Shown here: in pieces, positions 41,589 through 51,137 of the stretch | Position numbering within the stretch: the first letter of the stretch is position 1 | Layout: every line of letters begins with the position of its first letter | Source: Bovifimicola ammoniilytica | GTDB taxonomy: Bacteria; Bacillota; Clostridia; Lachnospirales; Lachnospiraceae | Direction of reading: 5' to 3' | Assembly (NCBI RefSeq): GCF_025567085.1 | Contig: NZ_JAOQJN010000002.1 | Coordinates: forward strand, 186,001 to 250,000 | DNA: 64,000 bases | Notes under the pieces: generated by a model | Databases searched by the model: none | The model's input: the letters and a program-made list of their open reading frames with translations, nothing else | Told to the model about the DNA's origin: nothing | Position numbers and translations under genes: made by a program

Positions 41589-42914
41589 ATGAGAATATAT
41601 GATATTATAATGAAAAAAAGAGATGGATATGCACTTGATAAAGAAGAGATAGAGTTCTTTGTAAATGGCTTTACAAAAGGGGATATTCCGGATTATCAGA
41701 TATCGGCATTACTTATGGCAATATATTTTTCGGGAATGAATGAAGAAGAGACATTGAATCTTACTATGGCTATGGCAAATAGCGGTGACAGATTAGATTT
41801 ATCAGGGATAAAGGGTATAAAAGTAGATAAACATAGTACGGGAGGAGTAGGAGATAAGACTTCTCTGGTGCTTGGACCGATGGTAGCGGCCTTAGACGTT
41901 CCGGTTGCTAAGATGTCAGGAAGAGGGTTGGGACATACCGGAGGGACAATTGATAAATTAGAGAGTATACCGGGTTTTTCAACAGTATTGCCTGAACAAA
42001 AATTTATTGATAATGTTAATAAATATAAGATTGCTCTTGTTGGACAGACTGCTAATTTAGCTCCTGCAGATAAAAAACTTTATGCGTTAAGAGATGTAAC
42101 GGCTACTGTAGACAATCTTTCGCTTATTGCCAGCAGTATTATGAGTAAAAAGCTGGCATCGGGTGCAGATGCTATAGTGCTTGATGTCAAAACGGGCAGT
42201 GGTGCATTTATGAAGCAGGAAAAAGATGCTATAGATTTGGCGAGAGAAATGGTTAAGATAGGTAATGGCGCAGGAAAGAATACGGTTGCGATTGTTTCTG
42301 ATATGAATGAGCCGCTTGGTAAATCGGTTGGTAATGCACTTGAAGTAAAAGAAGCGATTGATACACTTAACGGAAATGGTCCTGAGGATTTACTTGAATT
42401 ATCATTGGTATTAGGTGCACATATGCTTATTGCGGCTGGTGTGACAGATGATTTAGAAACGGGAATAAATATGTTAAAGCAGACGATTAATGATGGAAGA
42501 GCTATTAATAAAATGCGTGAATTTATAGAAGCACAGGGTGGAGATGGAGAAGTTGTAAATAATACGGAACTGTTGCCTAAAGCATCTATAATAATGGATA
42601 TAATAGCAGAAGAGTCAGGCTTTGTTGAAAGTATTAATACTCAGGAGATAGGAATAGTTTCGCTTACTCTTGGTGGAGGCAGGGAGACTAAGGATAGTAA
42701 GATAGATTTATCGGTCGGAATTGTACTTAAGAAAAAGGTGGGTGACAGAGTAGAAAAGGGTGATACTGTTGCTACACTATATGCAAATGATATTGAGAAA
42801 TTAAAAGCGGCTAAAGATAGATTTGAAAGAGCTTATGAATTCTCAAAGACGCCAGTGAAGAAACAACCATTAGTTAAATGGATTATTTCTAAAAATGGTG
42901 CAAAGAAATATTAA
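41589..42914 (+). CDS. pdp: Pyrimidine-nucleoside phosphorylase
   Basis: Phosphorolysis of uridine and (deoxy)thymidine to base and (deoxy)ribose-1-phosphate, which deoB then uses. 441 residues: MRIYDIIMKKRDGYALDKEE at the start, KHSTGGVGDKTSLVLGP near 81-97, SGRGLGHTGGTIDKLES near 111-127, and SSIMSKKLASGADAIVLDVK near 185-204. The ATG at 41589 follows GAGGA; a longer frame into deoB lacks a ribosome site. The C-terminal biotinyl-like domain (about 345-430) is typical. Pdp substitutes here for the purine phosphorylase that follows deoB in Bacillus. Confidence 0.95.
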   Translation: MRIYDIIMKKRDGYALDKEEIEFFVNGFTKGDIPDYQISALLMAIYFSGMNEEETLNLTMAMANSGDRLDLSGIKGIKVDKHSTGGVGDKTSLVLGPMVAALDVPVAKMSGRGLGHTGGTIDKLESIPGFSTVLPEQKFIDNVNKYKIALVGQTANLAPADKKLYALRDVTATVDNLSLIASSIMSKKLASGADAIVLDVKTGSGAFMKQEKDAIDLAREMVKIGNGAGKNTVAIVSDMNEPLGKSVGNALEVKEAIDTLNGNGPEDLLELSLVLGAHMLIAAGVTDDLETGINMLKQTINDGRAINKMREFIEAQGGDGEVVNNTELLPKASIIMDIIAEESGFVESINTQEIGIVSLTLGGGRETKDSKIDLSVGIVLKKKVGDRVEKGDTVATLYANDIEKLKAAKDRFERAYEFSKTPVKKQPLVKWIISKNGAKKY

Positions 42915-43033
42915 TGCTAGTGTGAAACGTTATGGAAATGTGAAATATTTATGAACATATGGACACAAAAAAATAATTGTGCTAAACTATCACTAATTTG
43001 TCAAAAATATATGTTGATGGAAAGGCAATAGAA

Positions 43034-45067
43034 ATGAATAAGATAAAAGATTTTTTCAAAAACAAAATATATAGAAATAATATTCTGATTTTTATATTAC
43101 TTCCTATATGCATAGAACTTGTTATAGAGATTTTAAATAGAGGCTCTTTAATAAAAGGGTTTAAGTTTATGTTTACAAGTCCATTTATATTCTTCTGTAA
43201 TTTAATGTTTATTTTTGTTTCTATATCAATTGGATTATTAACGAGAAGAAGAGTTTTTTATATCGCATTTGTATCAAGCATATGGTTAATAGCAGGAATT
43301 ATTAACAGAATTCTTTTAATGGTAAGGGTTACACCATTTAATGCAAATGATCTTAAGCTTATTGATGCTGCAGTGGCGATTGTTGACCAGTATTTCACAC
43401 CGTTTTTAGTAAGTCTTACGATGATTGGCCTGATATTATTACTATTAGTAATTGTAATGTTATTCTTAAAAGGACCAAAGATTTCATATAAGATAAATTA
43501 TTGGAAGAATATTGTAATTGTAGGAATAGGTTTCGTGGTATGTGTGCTTAGTACCAATATTGCATTGGACACAGGTACTCTTGTTACAAAATTCCCTAAC
43601 CTGACGATAGGATATAATAAATATGGTTTTGTATACTGCTTCGGTGCAGGTCTATTCAATTCAGGCGTTAAGAAACCATCTGATTATTCTAAGGACAAGA
43701 TTGATTCGATAATTGATACAGATGATAATAATACGGAAGATAATGAAGTTAAACTTAACAAGGTAGAAAGGAAACCTAATATAATCTTCTTACAGCTTGA
43801 ATCATTCTTTGATATTAATAAAGCAACAGACATTAAGTTCTCGAGTGACCCGATACCATATTTTAATCAATTGAAGAAGGAATATTCATCAGGTTTTTTA
43901 AATGTATATAATGTTGGATATGGAACCTGTAATACTGAATTTGAGATAATGACAAGTATGAATCTTGATGATTTTGGACCAGGCGAGATACCATATAAGA
44001 CGGTACTTAAATCAACTACGTGTGAAAGCACAGCATTTAATTTGAAAGAATATGGATATTCAACTCATGCTATGCATAATAATGATGCAACATTCTATAC
44101 AAGAAAATCTGTATTTCCACACCTTGGATATGATACATTCACATCAATAGAGTATATGAATGTTGAGGAATATACTCCTGAGGGATGGGCTAAGGATAAA
44201 GTTCTTACTGATGAAATTATAAAGACACTTAAGAGTACAGATTGCCCGGATTATATATATACTATTTCTGTTCAGGGGCATGGAAGTTATCCTACTTCAA
44301 AGGTTATTGAAAATCCGGTAATTAAAGTAGAATCAGGTGCTGATGATGAAGGCAGAAAGAATGCGATTGAATATTATGCTAACCAGATTCATGAAATGGA
44401 TGAATTTATTAAGAAATTGACAGAGGCATTATCTGATTGTGGTGAAGATACTATACTTGTAATGTATGGAGACCATTTGCCTGGACTTGGTTTTTCAGAG
44501 AAAGATTTATCAAATGGTTCACTTTACCAGACCGAATATGTTATCTGGAATAATTTTGGCTTGCAGAAAAATGACAGAGATTTAGAAACATTCCAGCTTG
44601 CACCAAGAATCTTAAAGGAATTAGGTATGAATTCGGGTGTAATTAACAGATATCATCAGCAACATTTAGACGAAGATAAAGATGATGAGGAACACAAAGA
44701 TTACCTGAGTGGTTTACAGAATCTCGAATATGATATTCTATATGGTGACCAGTTAGTATATAGTGGTGTTAGTCCTTATAGTCCTACGGATATGACTATG
44801 GGAGTAGAGGAAATAGAGATAACTAAGATAGAACCTGTTACAGATGGTGATACAGAATATGTTGAGATTAAAGGTAAGAATTTTACAAAGTTTAGTAAAG
44901 TTTTTGTAAATGGTGATAAGCGCGATACTGAATTCATAGATACCTCGACACTTAGAATTAAGTATTCAGGATTACAGACACTGGATTCCTTTGTAGTCAG
45001 CCAGGTAGATAAAGATAGTGGCTATGTTGTAGGTTCGACAAAAGAATGTCTGTATTATGGTCAATAA
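43034..45067 (+). CDS. LTA synthase-family sulfatase-fold membrane protein with a C-terminal IPT/TIG-like domain
   Basis: 677 residues. Five membrane segments occupy about 15-215. The extracellular sulfatase-fold domain (about 245-570) has LQLESFFD near 254, the nucleophile T298 in GYGTCNTEFEIM, HAMHNNDATFY near 340 and YGDHLPG near 483, so all metal and catalytic blocks of LtaS are present. It likely adds glycerol-phosphate from phosphatidylglycerol to a lipid anchor, or is a close relative. The last ~90 residues (IEITKIEPVTDGDTEYVEI, then IKGKNFTKFSKVFVNG) look like an IPT/TIG immunoglobulin-like domain, not usual in LtaS. The start follows GGAAAGG; an upstream TTG is possible. Confidence 0.88.
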   Translation: MNKIKDFFKNKIYRNNILIFILLPICIELVIEILNRGSLIKGFKFMFTSPFIFFCNLMFIFVSISIGLLTRRRVFYIAFVSSIWLIAGIINRILLMVRVTPFNANDLKLIDAAVAIVDQYFTPFLVSLTMIGLILLLLVIVMLFLKGPKISYKINYWKNIVIVGIGFVVCVLSTNIALDTGTLVTKFPNLTIGYNKYGFVYCFGAGLFNSGVKKPSDYSKDKIDSIIDTDDNNTEDNEVKLNKVERKPNIIFLQLESFFDINKATDIKFSSDPIPYFNQLKKEYSSGFLNVYNVGYGTCNTEFEIMTSMNLDDFGPGEIPYKTVLKSTTCESTAFNLKEYGYSTHAMHNNDATFYTRKSVFPHLGYDTFTSIEYMNVEEYTPEGWAKDKVLTDEIIKTLKSTDCPDYIYTISVQGHGSYPTSKVIENPVIKVESGADDEGRKNAIEYYANQIHEMDEFIKKLTEALSDCGEDTILVMYGDHLPGLGFSEKDLSNGSLYQTEYVIWNNFGLQKNDRDLETFQLAPRILKELGMNSGVINRYHQQHLDEDKDDEEHKDYLSGLQNLEYDILYGDQLVYSGVSPYSPTDMTMGVEEIEITKIEPVTDGDTEYVEIKGKNFTKFSKVFVNGDKRDTEFIDTSTLRIKYSGLQTLDSFVVSQVDKDSGYVVGSTKECLYYGQ

Positions 45068-45189
45068 TATACAAAACAATATAAATTATAAAAAAGTATG
45101 ATATATGAAAGAATGCATTTGATATAATTAGTGTATTTTGATATTATGATTTAAGAACTTATTAAGTAAGAAAAATAGAATATAAAAGT

Positions 45190-45238
45190 AAAATCCCCAT
45201 ATAATTAATTAAAAATATTAGTTAGTGGGGATTTTTTT
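45190..45238 (+). terminator. Terminator-like hairpin overlapping the dacF start
   Basis: AAAATCCCCA pairs with TGGGGATTTTTTT around an AT-rich inner stem-loop. The 3' arm carries the GGGGA that must act as the dacF ribosome site, and the T-run ends in the TTG start codon. It would end the LTA-synthase transcript and could attenuate dacF. Confidence 0.65.
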
Positions 45239-46442
45239 GAAAAGAAACATAGTAGCCATACTACTTGTACTTACTATATTGATATGTAATAACCCGTATA
45301 TTCAGAGGGCAGAAGCAAATCAGCCTGATATGATTGCAGTTAATGGAGAAAATTCAACAGATTTAGGAATTCAGTCAAAAGCTGCAATTTTAATGGAAGC
45401 ATCCACAGGTAAAATTTTATATGAGAATAATGCGGATGAGATTGTATCGCCTGCGAGTATAACTAAGATAATGACTCTGATACTGATATTTGATGCGATT
45501 AACGAGGGCAAAATAGATTATGATGATGTAGTAACAACAAGTGAATATGCAAAATCAATGGGTGGTTCACAGGTTTTCTTAGAGACAGGTGAGAAACAGA
45601 CTGTGGAAACACTTGTAAAATGTATTGTCGTAGCCTCTGGAAATGATGCAAGTGTATGTATGGCAGAGTACATAGCAGGAAGTGAAACAGAATTTGTCAG
45701 AATGATGAATGAAAGAGCCAGAGAATTAGGAATGACAAATACTGTGTTTAAGGATTGCTGTGGACTATGTGATTCTATGGAACATCATACTTCCGCGAGA
45801 GATGTCGCTATAATGAGCAGGGAGCTTATTACAAAATATCCTGAGATTCATAATTATTCTAAAATATGGATGGAAAATATCACACATGTTACTAATAAGG
45901 GAAGCATTGAATTTACACTTGCTAATACAAATAAGCTATTGAAACAATATGAATGGGCAACAGGACTTAAAACAGGAAGTACATCACTTGCAAAATATTG
46001 TCTTAGTGCAACTGCATGTAAAGACAATATTGAATTAATAGCTGTTATAATGGGAGCACCAGATTATAAAGTACGTTTCTCGGAGGCTGTCACGTTATTA
46101 AATTATGGTTATTCTGTAGTATCAATGTATAGTGATAAGAATGATGAAATTAATAGAGAGATTAAAATTTCAGGTGGAGTAAAAAAGACAGTTAAAATTG
46201 AACCTGAGAAAGAATTTGTATACATTTGTGGGAAAGATGAGGTGATAAATAATATTACGAAAAAGGTAAAATTAGAAAAGAAAGTTAAAGCACCGGCTAA
46301 ATCAGGAAGTGTTGTGGGTAAAACTGAATATTATATTGGAGATAATATGATAGGCGAAGTAAACATATGTCTCATAGAAAATGTAAGAAAAGCAGGTTAT
46401 GTGGACTATTTAAAAAAAATGTGGTATAAATATATAATGTAA
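45237..46442 (+). CDS. dacF: D-alanyl-D-alanine carboxypeptidase (low-molecular-weight PBP)
   Basis: A PBP5/DacF-type serine peptidase that trims peptidoglycan pentapeptides. About 401 residues: signal peptide (LKRNIVAILLVLTILIC, cleavage near RAEA), catalytic S74 in SITKIM, SGN near 134, KTGS at 245-248, and the C-terminal domain with a short amphipathic end. The start is best set at TTG 45237, with GGGGA five bases upstream; GTG 45225 lacks a site. In B. subtilis dacF precedes the spoIIA operon, but here scpA and scpB follow, so the symbol is by similarity and position. Confidence 0.9.
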   Translation: MKRNIVAILLVLTILICNNPYIQRAEANQPDMIAVNGENSTDLGIQSKAAILMEASTGKILYENNADEIVSPASITKIMTLILIFDAINEGKIDYDDVVTTSEYAKSMGGSQVFLETGEKQTVETLVKCIVVASGNDASVCMAEYIAGSETEFVRMMNERARELGMTNTVFKDCCGLCDSMEHHTSARDVAIMSRELITKYPEIHNYSKIWMENITHVTNKGSIEFTLANTNKLLKQYEWATGLKTGSTSLAKYCLSATACKDNIELIAVIMGAPDYKVRFSEAVTLLNYGYSVVSMYSDKNDEINREIKISGGVKKTVKIEPEKEFVYICGKDEVINNITKKVKLEKKVKAPAKSGSVVGKTEYYIGDNMIGEVNICLIENVRKAGYVDYLKKMWYKYIM

Positions 46443-46573
46443 AAAAGTATCATTAAATATTTGGTTGACTGATATATAAAAGGTATGCTTTATTTATCTG
46501 CTAACATTTAGAAATAATATACAATATATAAAATCATATATGTCATAATCAGAAAGACGAGGATAATTTACAT

Positions 46574-47353
46574 ATGAACTTAGAATTTAAGCTGCAGGTA
46601 TTCGAGGGTCCGCTAGACCTTTTATTGCATTTGATAGATAAAAATAAAGTAAATATATATGATATTCCTATTGTTGAAATCACTGCACAATATATAGAAT
46701 ATGTTCAAAATATGGATAAACAGGATTTGAATCTTGTGAGTGAGTTCCTGGTTATGGCCGCAACTCTTTTAGATATAAAGGCTAAAATGTTACTTCCAAA
46801 AGATCCTGAAAACGAAGAGGAGGAAGAAGATCCAAGAGCTGAACTGGTTGAAAAACTTTTAGAATACAAAAGATATAAGTATATGTCATATGAATTGAGA
46901 GACAGACAGTTAGATGCAGAGAAAAGTATGTACAAGAAACCGACAGTTCCCGATGAAGTAAAAAAATATGAGCCACCGGTTGATTTAGACAAACTATTAG
47001 ATGGAATTACATTGCGAAAGCTTAATGCTATTTTTAATGAAGTACTTCGCAGACAGGAGAATAAGATTGATCCTATAAGAAGTAAATTTGGTAAAATAGA
47101 GAAAGAAGAAGTAAACTTAGAGGATAAGATGTCTTATGTAGAAGAATATGCAATAAGAAATGGACATTGCAGTTTTAGACAGATTCTTGGCAGACAAAAA
47201 TCCAAGATGCAGGTTATAGTAACTTTCCTTGCAATATTAGAGTTAATGAAAACAGGTAAAATTCATATAAAGCAGGATAATATATTTGATGATATCGAAA
47301 TAGAAGCAGTCAGTGAAAATACACAACAAAATACAACTCAGGAGGAAAATTAA
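46574..47353 (+). CDS. scpA: Segregation and condensation protein A
   Basis: Kleisin subunit of the SMC-ScpAB condensin that organises and segregates chromosomes. 259 residues: MNLEFKLQVFEGPLDLLLHL at the start, then LVMAATLLDIKAKMLLPK near 57-74 that binds SMC, an acidic linker, and a winged-helix C-terminus with VTFLAILELMKTGKIHIKQD near 215-234. ACGAGGA lies 9 bases before the ATG. It is directly followed by scpB with no gap, the usual order. Confidence 0.95.
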   Translation: MNLEFKLQVFEGPLDLLLHLIDKNKVNIYDIPIVEITAQYIEYVQNMDKQDLNLVSEFLVMAATLLDIKAKMLLPKDPENEEEEEDPRAELVEKLLEYKRYKYMSYELRDRQLDAEKSMYKKPTVPDEVKKYEPPVDLDKLLDGITLRKLNAIFNEVLRRQENKIDPIRSKFGKIEKEEVNLEDKMSYVEEYAIRNGHCSFRQILGRQKSKMQVIVTFLAILELMKTGKIHIKQDNIFDDIEIEAVSENTQQNTTQEEN

Positions 47354-47923
47354 TTGGAAATATCAAAGATAGAAGCAGCTATAGAAGCGATACTTTTCAC
47401 GATGGGTGATTCAGTGGAAATAGAAAAGATTTCTATGGCTATTGGACATGATATAAAAACAACACGAAAAATAATACACAATTTAATGGATAAGTATGAG
47501 AGCGAAGAACGTGGAATTAAGATATGTGAACTTGAGAATTCGTATCAGATGTGTACTAAGAATGATATGTATGAATATCTGATAAAGGTGGCTTCTCAAC
47601 CTAAAAAGAATGTGCTTACAGATGTATTATTAGAGACGTTATCGATAATTGCATATAAACAGCCGGTTACCAAAACAGAGATTGAGAAAATCAGGGGTGT
47701 AAAATGTGACCATGCGGTTAATAAACTTGTAGAATATAATCTTGTAGGAGAAGTTGGACGACTTGATGCACCGGGACGGCCAATATTATTTGGGACAACA
47801 GAGGAATTCCTAAGACAGTTCGGAGTATCTTCTATAGAAGATCTGCCTGAAATAAATGCTGAAAAAGATGAAGAATTTAAGGAAGAAGCAGAAGAAGAGG
47901 TGCAGCTTAAGTTAAATGTATAA
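47354..47923 (+). CDS. scpB: Segregation and condensation protein B
   Basis: Partner of ScpA in the SMC complex, made of two winged-helix domains. 189 residues: IEAAIEAILFTMGDSVEIEK near 5-24, LLETLSIIAYKQPVTKTEIE near 93-112 and GRLDAPGRPILFGTTEEFL near 137-155 are the family blocks. The start is TTG directly after the scpA stop, with AGGAGG 8 bases upstream; there is no alternative ATG. The C-terminal ~25 residues are highly acidic. Confidence 0.95.
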   Translation: MEISKIEAAIEAILFTMGDSVEIEKISMAIGHDIKTTRKIIHNLMDKYESEERGIKICELENSYQMCTKNDMYEYLIKVASQPKKNVLTDVLLETLSIIAYKQPVTKTEIEKIRGVKCDHAVNKLVEYNLVGEVGRLDAPGRPILFGTTEEFLRQFGVSSIEDLPEINAEKDEEFKEEAEEEVQLKLNV

Positions 47924-48038
47924 TTTGAATATATTAATAACTCAAAATCTGCATAGACATAACGCAGAAAAGTTAAATGTCAGACATTTTAAGATTTTAA
48001 TATATGAAAAATATATAAAATAATGAGAAAAAAAACAC

Positions 48039-48084
48039 AGGACGATTTTATGCAATATGCACAAAAAAATGTCCTTTTTTCTTG
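48039..48084 (+). terminator. Terminator after scpB
   Basis: AGGAC(G)ATTTT pairs with AAAAATGTCCT, preceded by an A-run and followed by TTTTTT. The rest of 47924-48405 is an AT-rich leader with no convincing gene; it holds the malE promoter and a GCGAAC...GTTCGC hairpin at about 48324-48361. Confidence 0.75.
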
Positions 48085-48093
48085 CTAATAATA

Positions 48094-48122
48094 TTGACAA
48101 TAATATTAGTGAATGATATACT
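48094..48122 (+). promoter_or_regulatory. Promoter for the maltodextrin importer operon
   Basis: TTGACA at 48094-48099 and TATACT at 48117-48122, 17-base spacer, giving a leader of about 275 bases. No LacI-type operator palindrome was seen at the promoter. Confidence 0.8.
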
Positions 48123-48405
48123 TACAAAGAACAGTAATAAATAGTGTCAGGTTTTGCACATTTTTACTATTATTCAGTAATAAGGCACTTAATTTTATTA
48201 AGTAGTTATTGTGAATATTTACTAGAAATTATGCTTTATACGACATTTAATTTGCTGGGTGAAACATTTAGCTATTGTATATTTTTACTAATGTTAGTCA
48301 CACCAAAGTTATGTAACAGTCTGCGAACGGACTATTATATGAACGAAAAGATACTGTTCGCAACAAGAAAATTTAAAGAACGTATAGTTCGGAAAGGTAA
48401 AAGGT

Positions 48406-49719
48406 ATGAAAAAGAGAATTTTATCAGTTGCCTTAGTAGTAGCGATGGCAACAACAATGTTTGCTGGTTGTGGAAAAAAATCAGACAAGGAAGTTAAAGA
48501 TGCTGTTTCAGGTATTGATGTAAAAGCAATCGATTTCAAGACAAATCAGCAGCTTACAAGCGACAAAGTTGAACTTACAGTTTGGGAGTCAACAGGTGGA
48601 CCAGATAAGTTTATTGAAGCAGCAGGAAAGTGCTTCACAAAATTATATCCAAATATCACAATCAAATACGTTAATGTTGAGTCAAGAGATGCTAACTCAA
48701 AAATCGTATTAGATGGCCCTGGTGGAAATGGTCCTGACCTTTTCGCTACAGTTCATAACAATGCTGGTGTTATGGCAGCAAGTGCTTCTATTGCTCCAGT
48801 TCCAGATTCAGAAAAAGAAATCTTATCTGCTTCATGTAATGCAGCAACATTAGCAGGTGCTACACTTAGTAAAGCAGATGGTACAACACAGCTTTACGGT
48901 TATCCGGTATCAGTTGAGACATATGCTTTATTCTACAACAAAGATTTAATTAAAGAGGAAGAAATTCCTAAAACAATGTCAGATTTAGTAACATACATTC
49001 AGAATTATGATAAGAAAAGTGGTGTTCAGCCATTCTTATTTGATGCAGGTAATGCATACTATAGTGTAATGTTTACTTCAACACCAACAATTCATCTTTA
49101 TGGTGAGAATGGTAACGATATCAAGAATACATATATGAATTCAAAAGAGTCAGTAGCACAGATGGCAGATTTCACAGCATTAGCTAAAGCAATTAATCAG
49201 AAATCTGGAGATATCGATTATAAACATAACGACTCACTTTTCGCAGCAGGCCAGTTAGCAATGAATGTTTCAGGTGCTTGGAATATCAGAATATTTGAAG
49301 AGAGTGGTATTAACTTCGGTATCACTTCAATTCCAGCTTTAACAGGTTCTACAAACCCACCTACAAACTTCATGGGTGTTAGATGTATGTTCGTTTCAGC
49401 ATATTCTAAACATCAGCCAGAAGCAACAGCATTTGCTGAGTTCTTAATGACTAAAGAAATGCAGGCATTAAGATGTGAACTTACAAGCACAATGCCATCT
49501 AGAGATGATGTACTTGACATGATCGATAATGATAAAATCAAAACATACATGGAAGGCATAAATAAACAGATAGCATACTCTTATCCAATGCCAAATATGG
49601 CACAGGCAAGTTTATTCTGGACAGCATTTGAATCAGCATTTGCTAACATCTGGAATGGTGAAACAACAGATATCCAGGCAGAACTTGATACAGCTAATAA
49701 GTCAGCAACAAAGAAATAA
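48406..49719 (+). CDS. malE: Maltodextrin-type ABC transporter substrate-binding lipoprotein
   Basis: A 437-residue solute-binding protein of the carbohydrate CUT1 type. Lipoprotein signal: MKKRILSVALVVAMATTMFAGC, cysteine at 22 as the lipidation site (lipobox FAGC), then KKSDKE. The mature part begins VELTVWESTGGPDKFIEAAG and contains NGPDLFATVHN near 105, typical of maltose/maltodextrin binders (MalX/MdxE). AAAGGT precedes the ATG. It is expressed from a strong promoter with a long leader, and a stable hairpin lies between it and malF. No MsmK/MalK ATPase is visible in the window. Sugar specificity is inferred. Confidence 0.9.
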   Translation: MKKRILSVALVVAMATTMFAGCGKKSDKEVKDAVSGIDVKAIDFKTNQQLTSDKVELTVWESTGGPDKFIEAAGKCFTKLYPNITIKYVNVESRDANSKIVLDGPGGNGPDLFATVHNNAGVMAASASIAPVPDSEKEILSASCNAATLAGATLSKADGTTQLYGYPVSVETYALFYNKDLIKEEEIPKTMSDLVTYIQNYDKKSGVQPFLFDAGNAYYSVMFTSTPTIHLYGENGNDIKNTYMNSKESVAQMADFTALAKAINQKSGDIDYKHNDSLFAAGQLAMNVSGAWNIRIFEESGINFGITSIPALTGSTNPPTNFMGVRCMFVSAYSKHQPEATAFAEFLMTKEMQALRCELTSTMPSRDDVLDMIDNDKIKTYMEGINKQIAYSYPMPNMAQASLFWTAFESAFANIWNGETTDIQAELDTANKSATKK

Positions 49720-49749
49720 TTAAATATAGAATTTTAAATTGTTGTCAAA

Positions 49750-49778
49750 TATGCCAACCAGATAATCTGGTTGGCATA
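49750..49778 (+). other. Stable hairpin between malE and malF
   Basis: TATGCCAACCAG pairs perfectly with CTGGTTGGCATA around a 5-base loop; no T-run follows. In enteric bacteria a hairpin in the same malE-malF position stabilises malE mRNA. The same use is plausible here, giving excess binding protein. Confidence 0.75.
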
Positions 49779-49829
49779 ATATAAAAAGGACTCTAGTAGT
49801 TACATGAATATGAAAGATAGGTGAGTTGA

Positions 49830-51137
49830 ATGGGAGCATCACTTAAGACTGATGGTTCTTCAAGAAAAAACGTACTTGTATCATCTTGTATATTTATGGG
49901 ATTAGGTCATATAATTTATCTTAAACAGTACATAAAAGGTGTGCTGTTCGCAATTATTGAAGTGATTATGTTATGTGCATCACCAAAACTTGCACAGATG
50001 ATTAAAGATATGATTGAAATTTCAAGATGGTATCCAAAAATCAGACCAGCTACATTCAGATTAGTAGATGGTATTATGGCTTTGGCAGTAATAGCAGTAT
50101 TCGTTATAGCATATATTATATCTGTAAGAAGCGCTTTAGCAGGATATGAGGATTATTGCCTTGATGGCAGATGTAAGAGTAATAAAGAATCAATGCAGGG
50201 TGCAGTTGGTAAAGCTTTCCCATTATTGGGATTAGCTCCATCGTTATTGCTTGTGGTATTCTTTGTTATTATACCACTTTTATTCTCTGTAATAGTTGGT
50301 TTTACAAACTGGTCGATGCCAGATCACTTGACACCAGGTGCACCAGTTAACTGGGTAGGACTTAAGAACTATTTCAATATGTTCGGTGGTGATTCAAGCT
50401 GGACTTCAGCATTTGGTCGTGTTGCAGCATGGACAGTTATCTGGGGATTTTTAGCAACATTTACATGTTACTTTGGTGGTATGGTATTAGCTACATTCTT
50501 ATATGAAGCTAAATTAAAAGTAACACCAGTTTTCAGAGCTATCTTAATTTTACCATATGCTATTCCTTCAATTTTAACACTTAAGGTATGGCAGAACTTA
50601 TTAAATGGTACAACAGGTGCAATTAATGCAACATTAAGAGATTTGAATATTATTCAGAATAACATTCCTTGGCTAACAGATAAAACGTTAGTTAAAGTAG
50701 TATGTATTCTTATAAATATGTGGGTTGGTGTTCCATACTTCATGCTTCTTATTACAGGTCAGATGACAGCTATTTCAACTGATGTATTTGAAGCAGCCAC
50801 AATTGATGGAGCTAATAAGTTCCAGATATTCAAGTGTATTACATTACCACTTGTTTTATATCAAACAATTCCACTTGTTATTATGTCATTCACACATAAT
50901 ATCAACAACTTCGGTGCTATCTACTTCTTAACAGGTGGTGATCCAAAGATTAGAGATACTACTGTAACCGGTGCCGGTGCTACCGACTTGTTAGTAACGT
51001 GGATATACAAGTTGACTATGGATCAACAGAAATATTGTAATGCATCTGTACTTGCGATGCTCGTATTCGTTGTATTAGCTCCATTTGCAATATTTAACTT
51101 TAAAAATACGAAGTCTTACAAGGAGGGTGAATTATAA
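49830..51137 (+). CDS. malF: Maltodextrin-type ABC transporter permease (MalF-like)
   Basis: A 435-residue membrane protein. The first ~95 residues hold two or three membrane segments (a common extension in clostridial MalF); the core has six further segments and the EAA loop FEAATIDGANKFQIFKCITLP near residues 317-336, which docks the ATPase. GFTNWSMPDHLTPGAPVNWV near 165 is typical of MalF. The next gene overlaps by one base (TAATG), so MalF and MalG are coupled. Confidence 0.9.
   Translation: MGASLKTDGSSRKNVLVSSCIFMGLGHIIYLKQYIKGVLFAIIEVIMLCASPKLAQMIKDMIEISRWYPKIRPATFRLVDGIMALAVIAVFVIAYIISVRSALAGYEDYCLDGRCKSNKESMQGAVGKAFPLLGLAPSLLLVVFFVIIPLLFSVIVGFTNWSMPDHLTPGAPVNWVGLKNYFNMFGGDSSWTSAFGRVAAWTVIWGFLATFTCYFGGMVLATFLYEAKLKVTPVFRAILILPYAIPSILTLKVWQNLLNGTTGAINATLRDLNIIQNNIPWLTDKTLVKVVCILINMWVGVPYFMLLITGQMTAISTDVFEAATIDGANKFQIFKCITLPLVLYQTIPLVIMSFTHNINNFGAIYFLTGGDPKIRDTTVTGAGATDLLVTWIYKLTMDQQKYCNASVLAMLVFVVLAPFAIFNFKNTKSYKEGEL

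Noticed and set aside
48144..48497. Open frame of 117 codons overlapping the malE start
   Set aside because: It begins in the malE leader without a ribosome site, reads as low-quality protein, and runs into malE in another frame.
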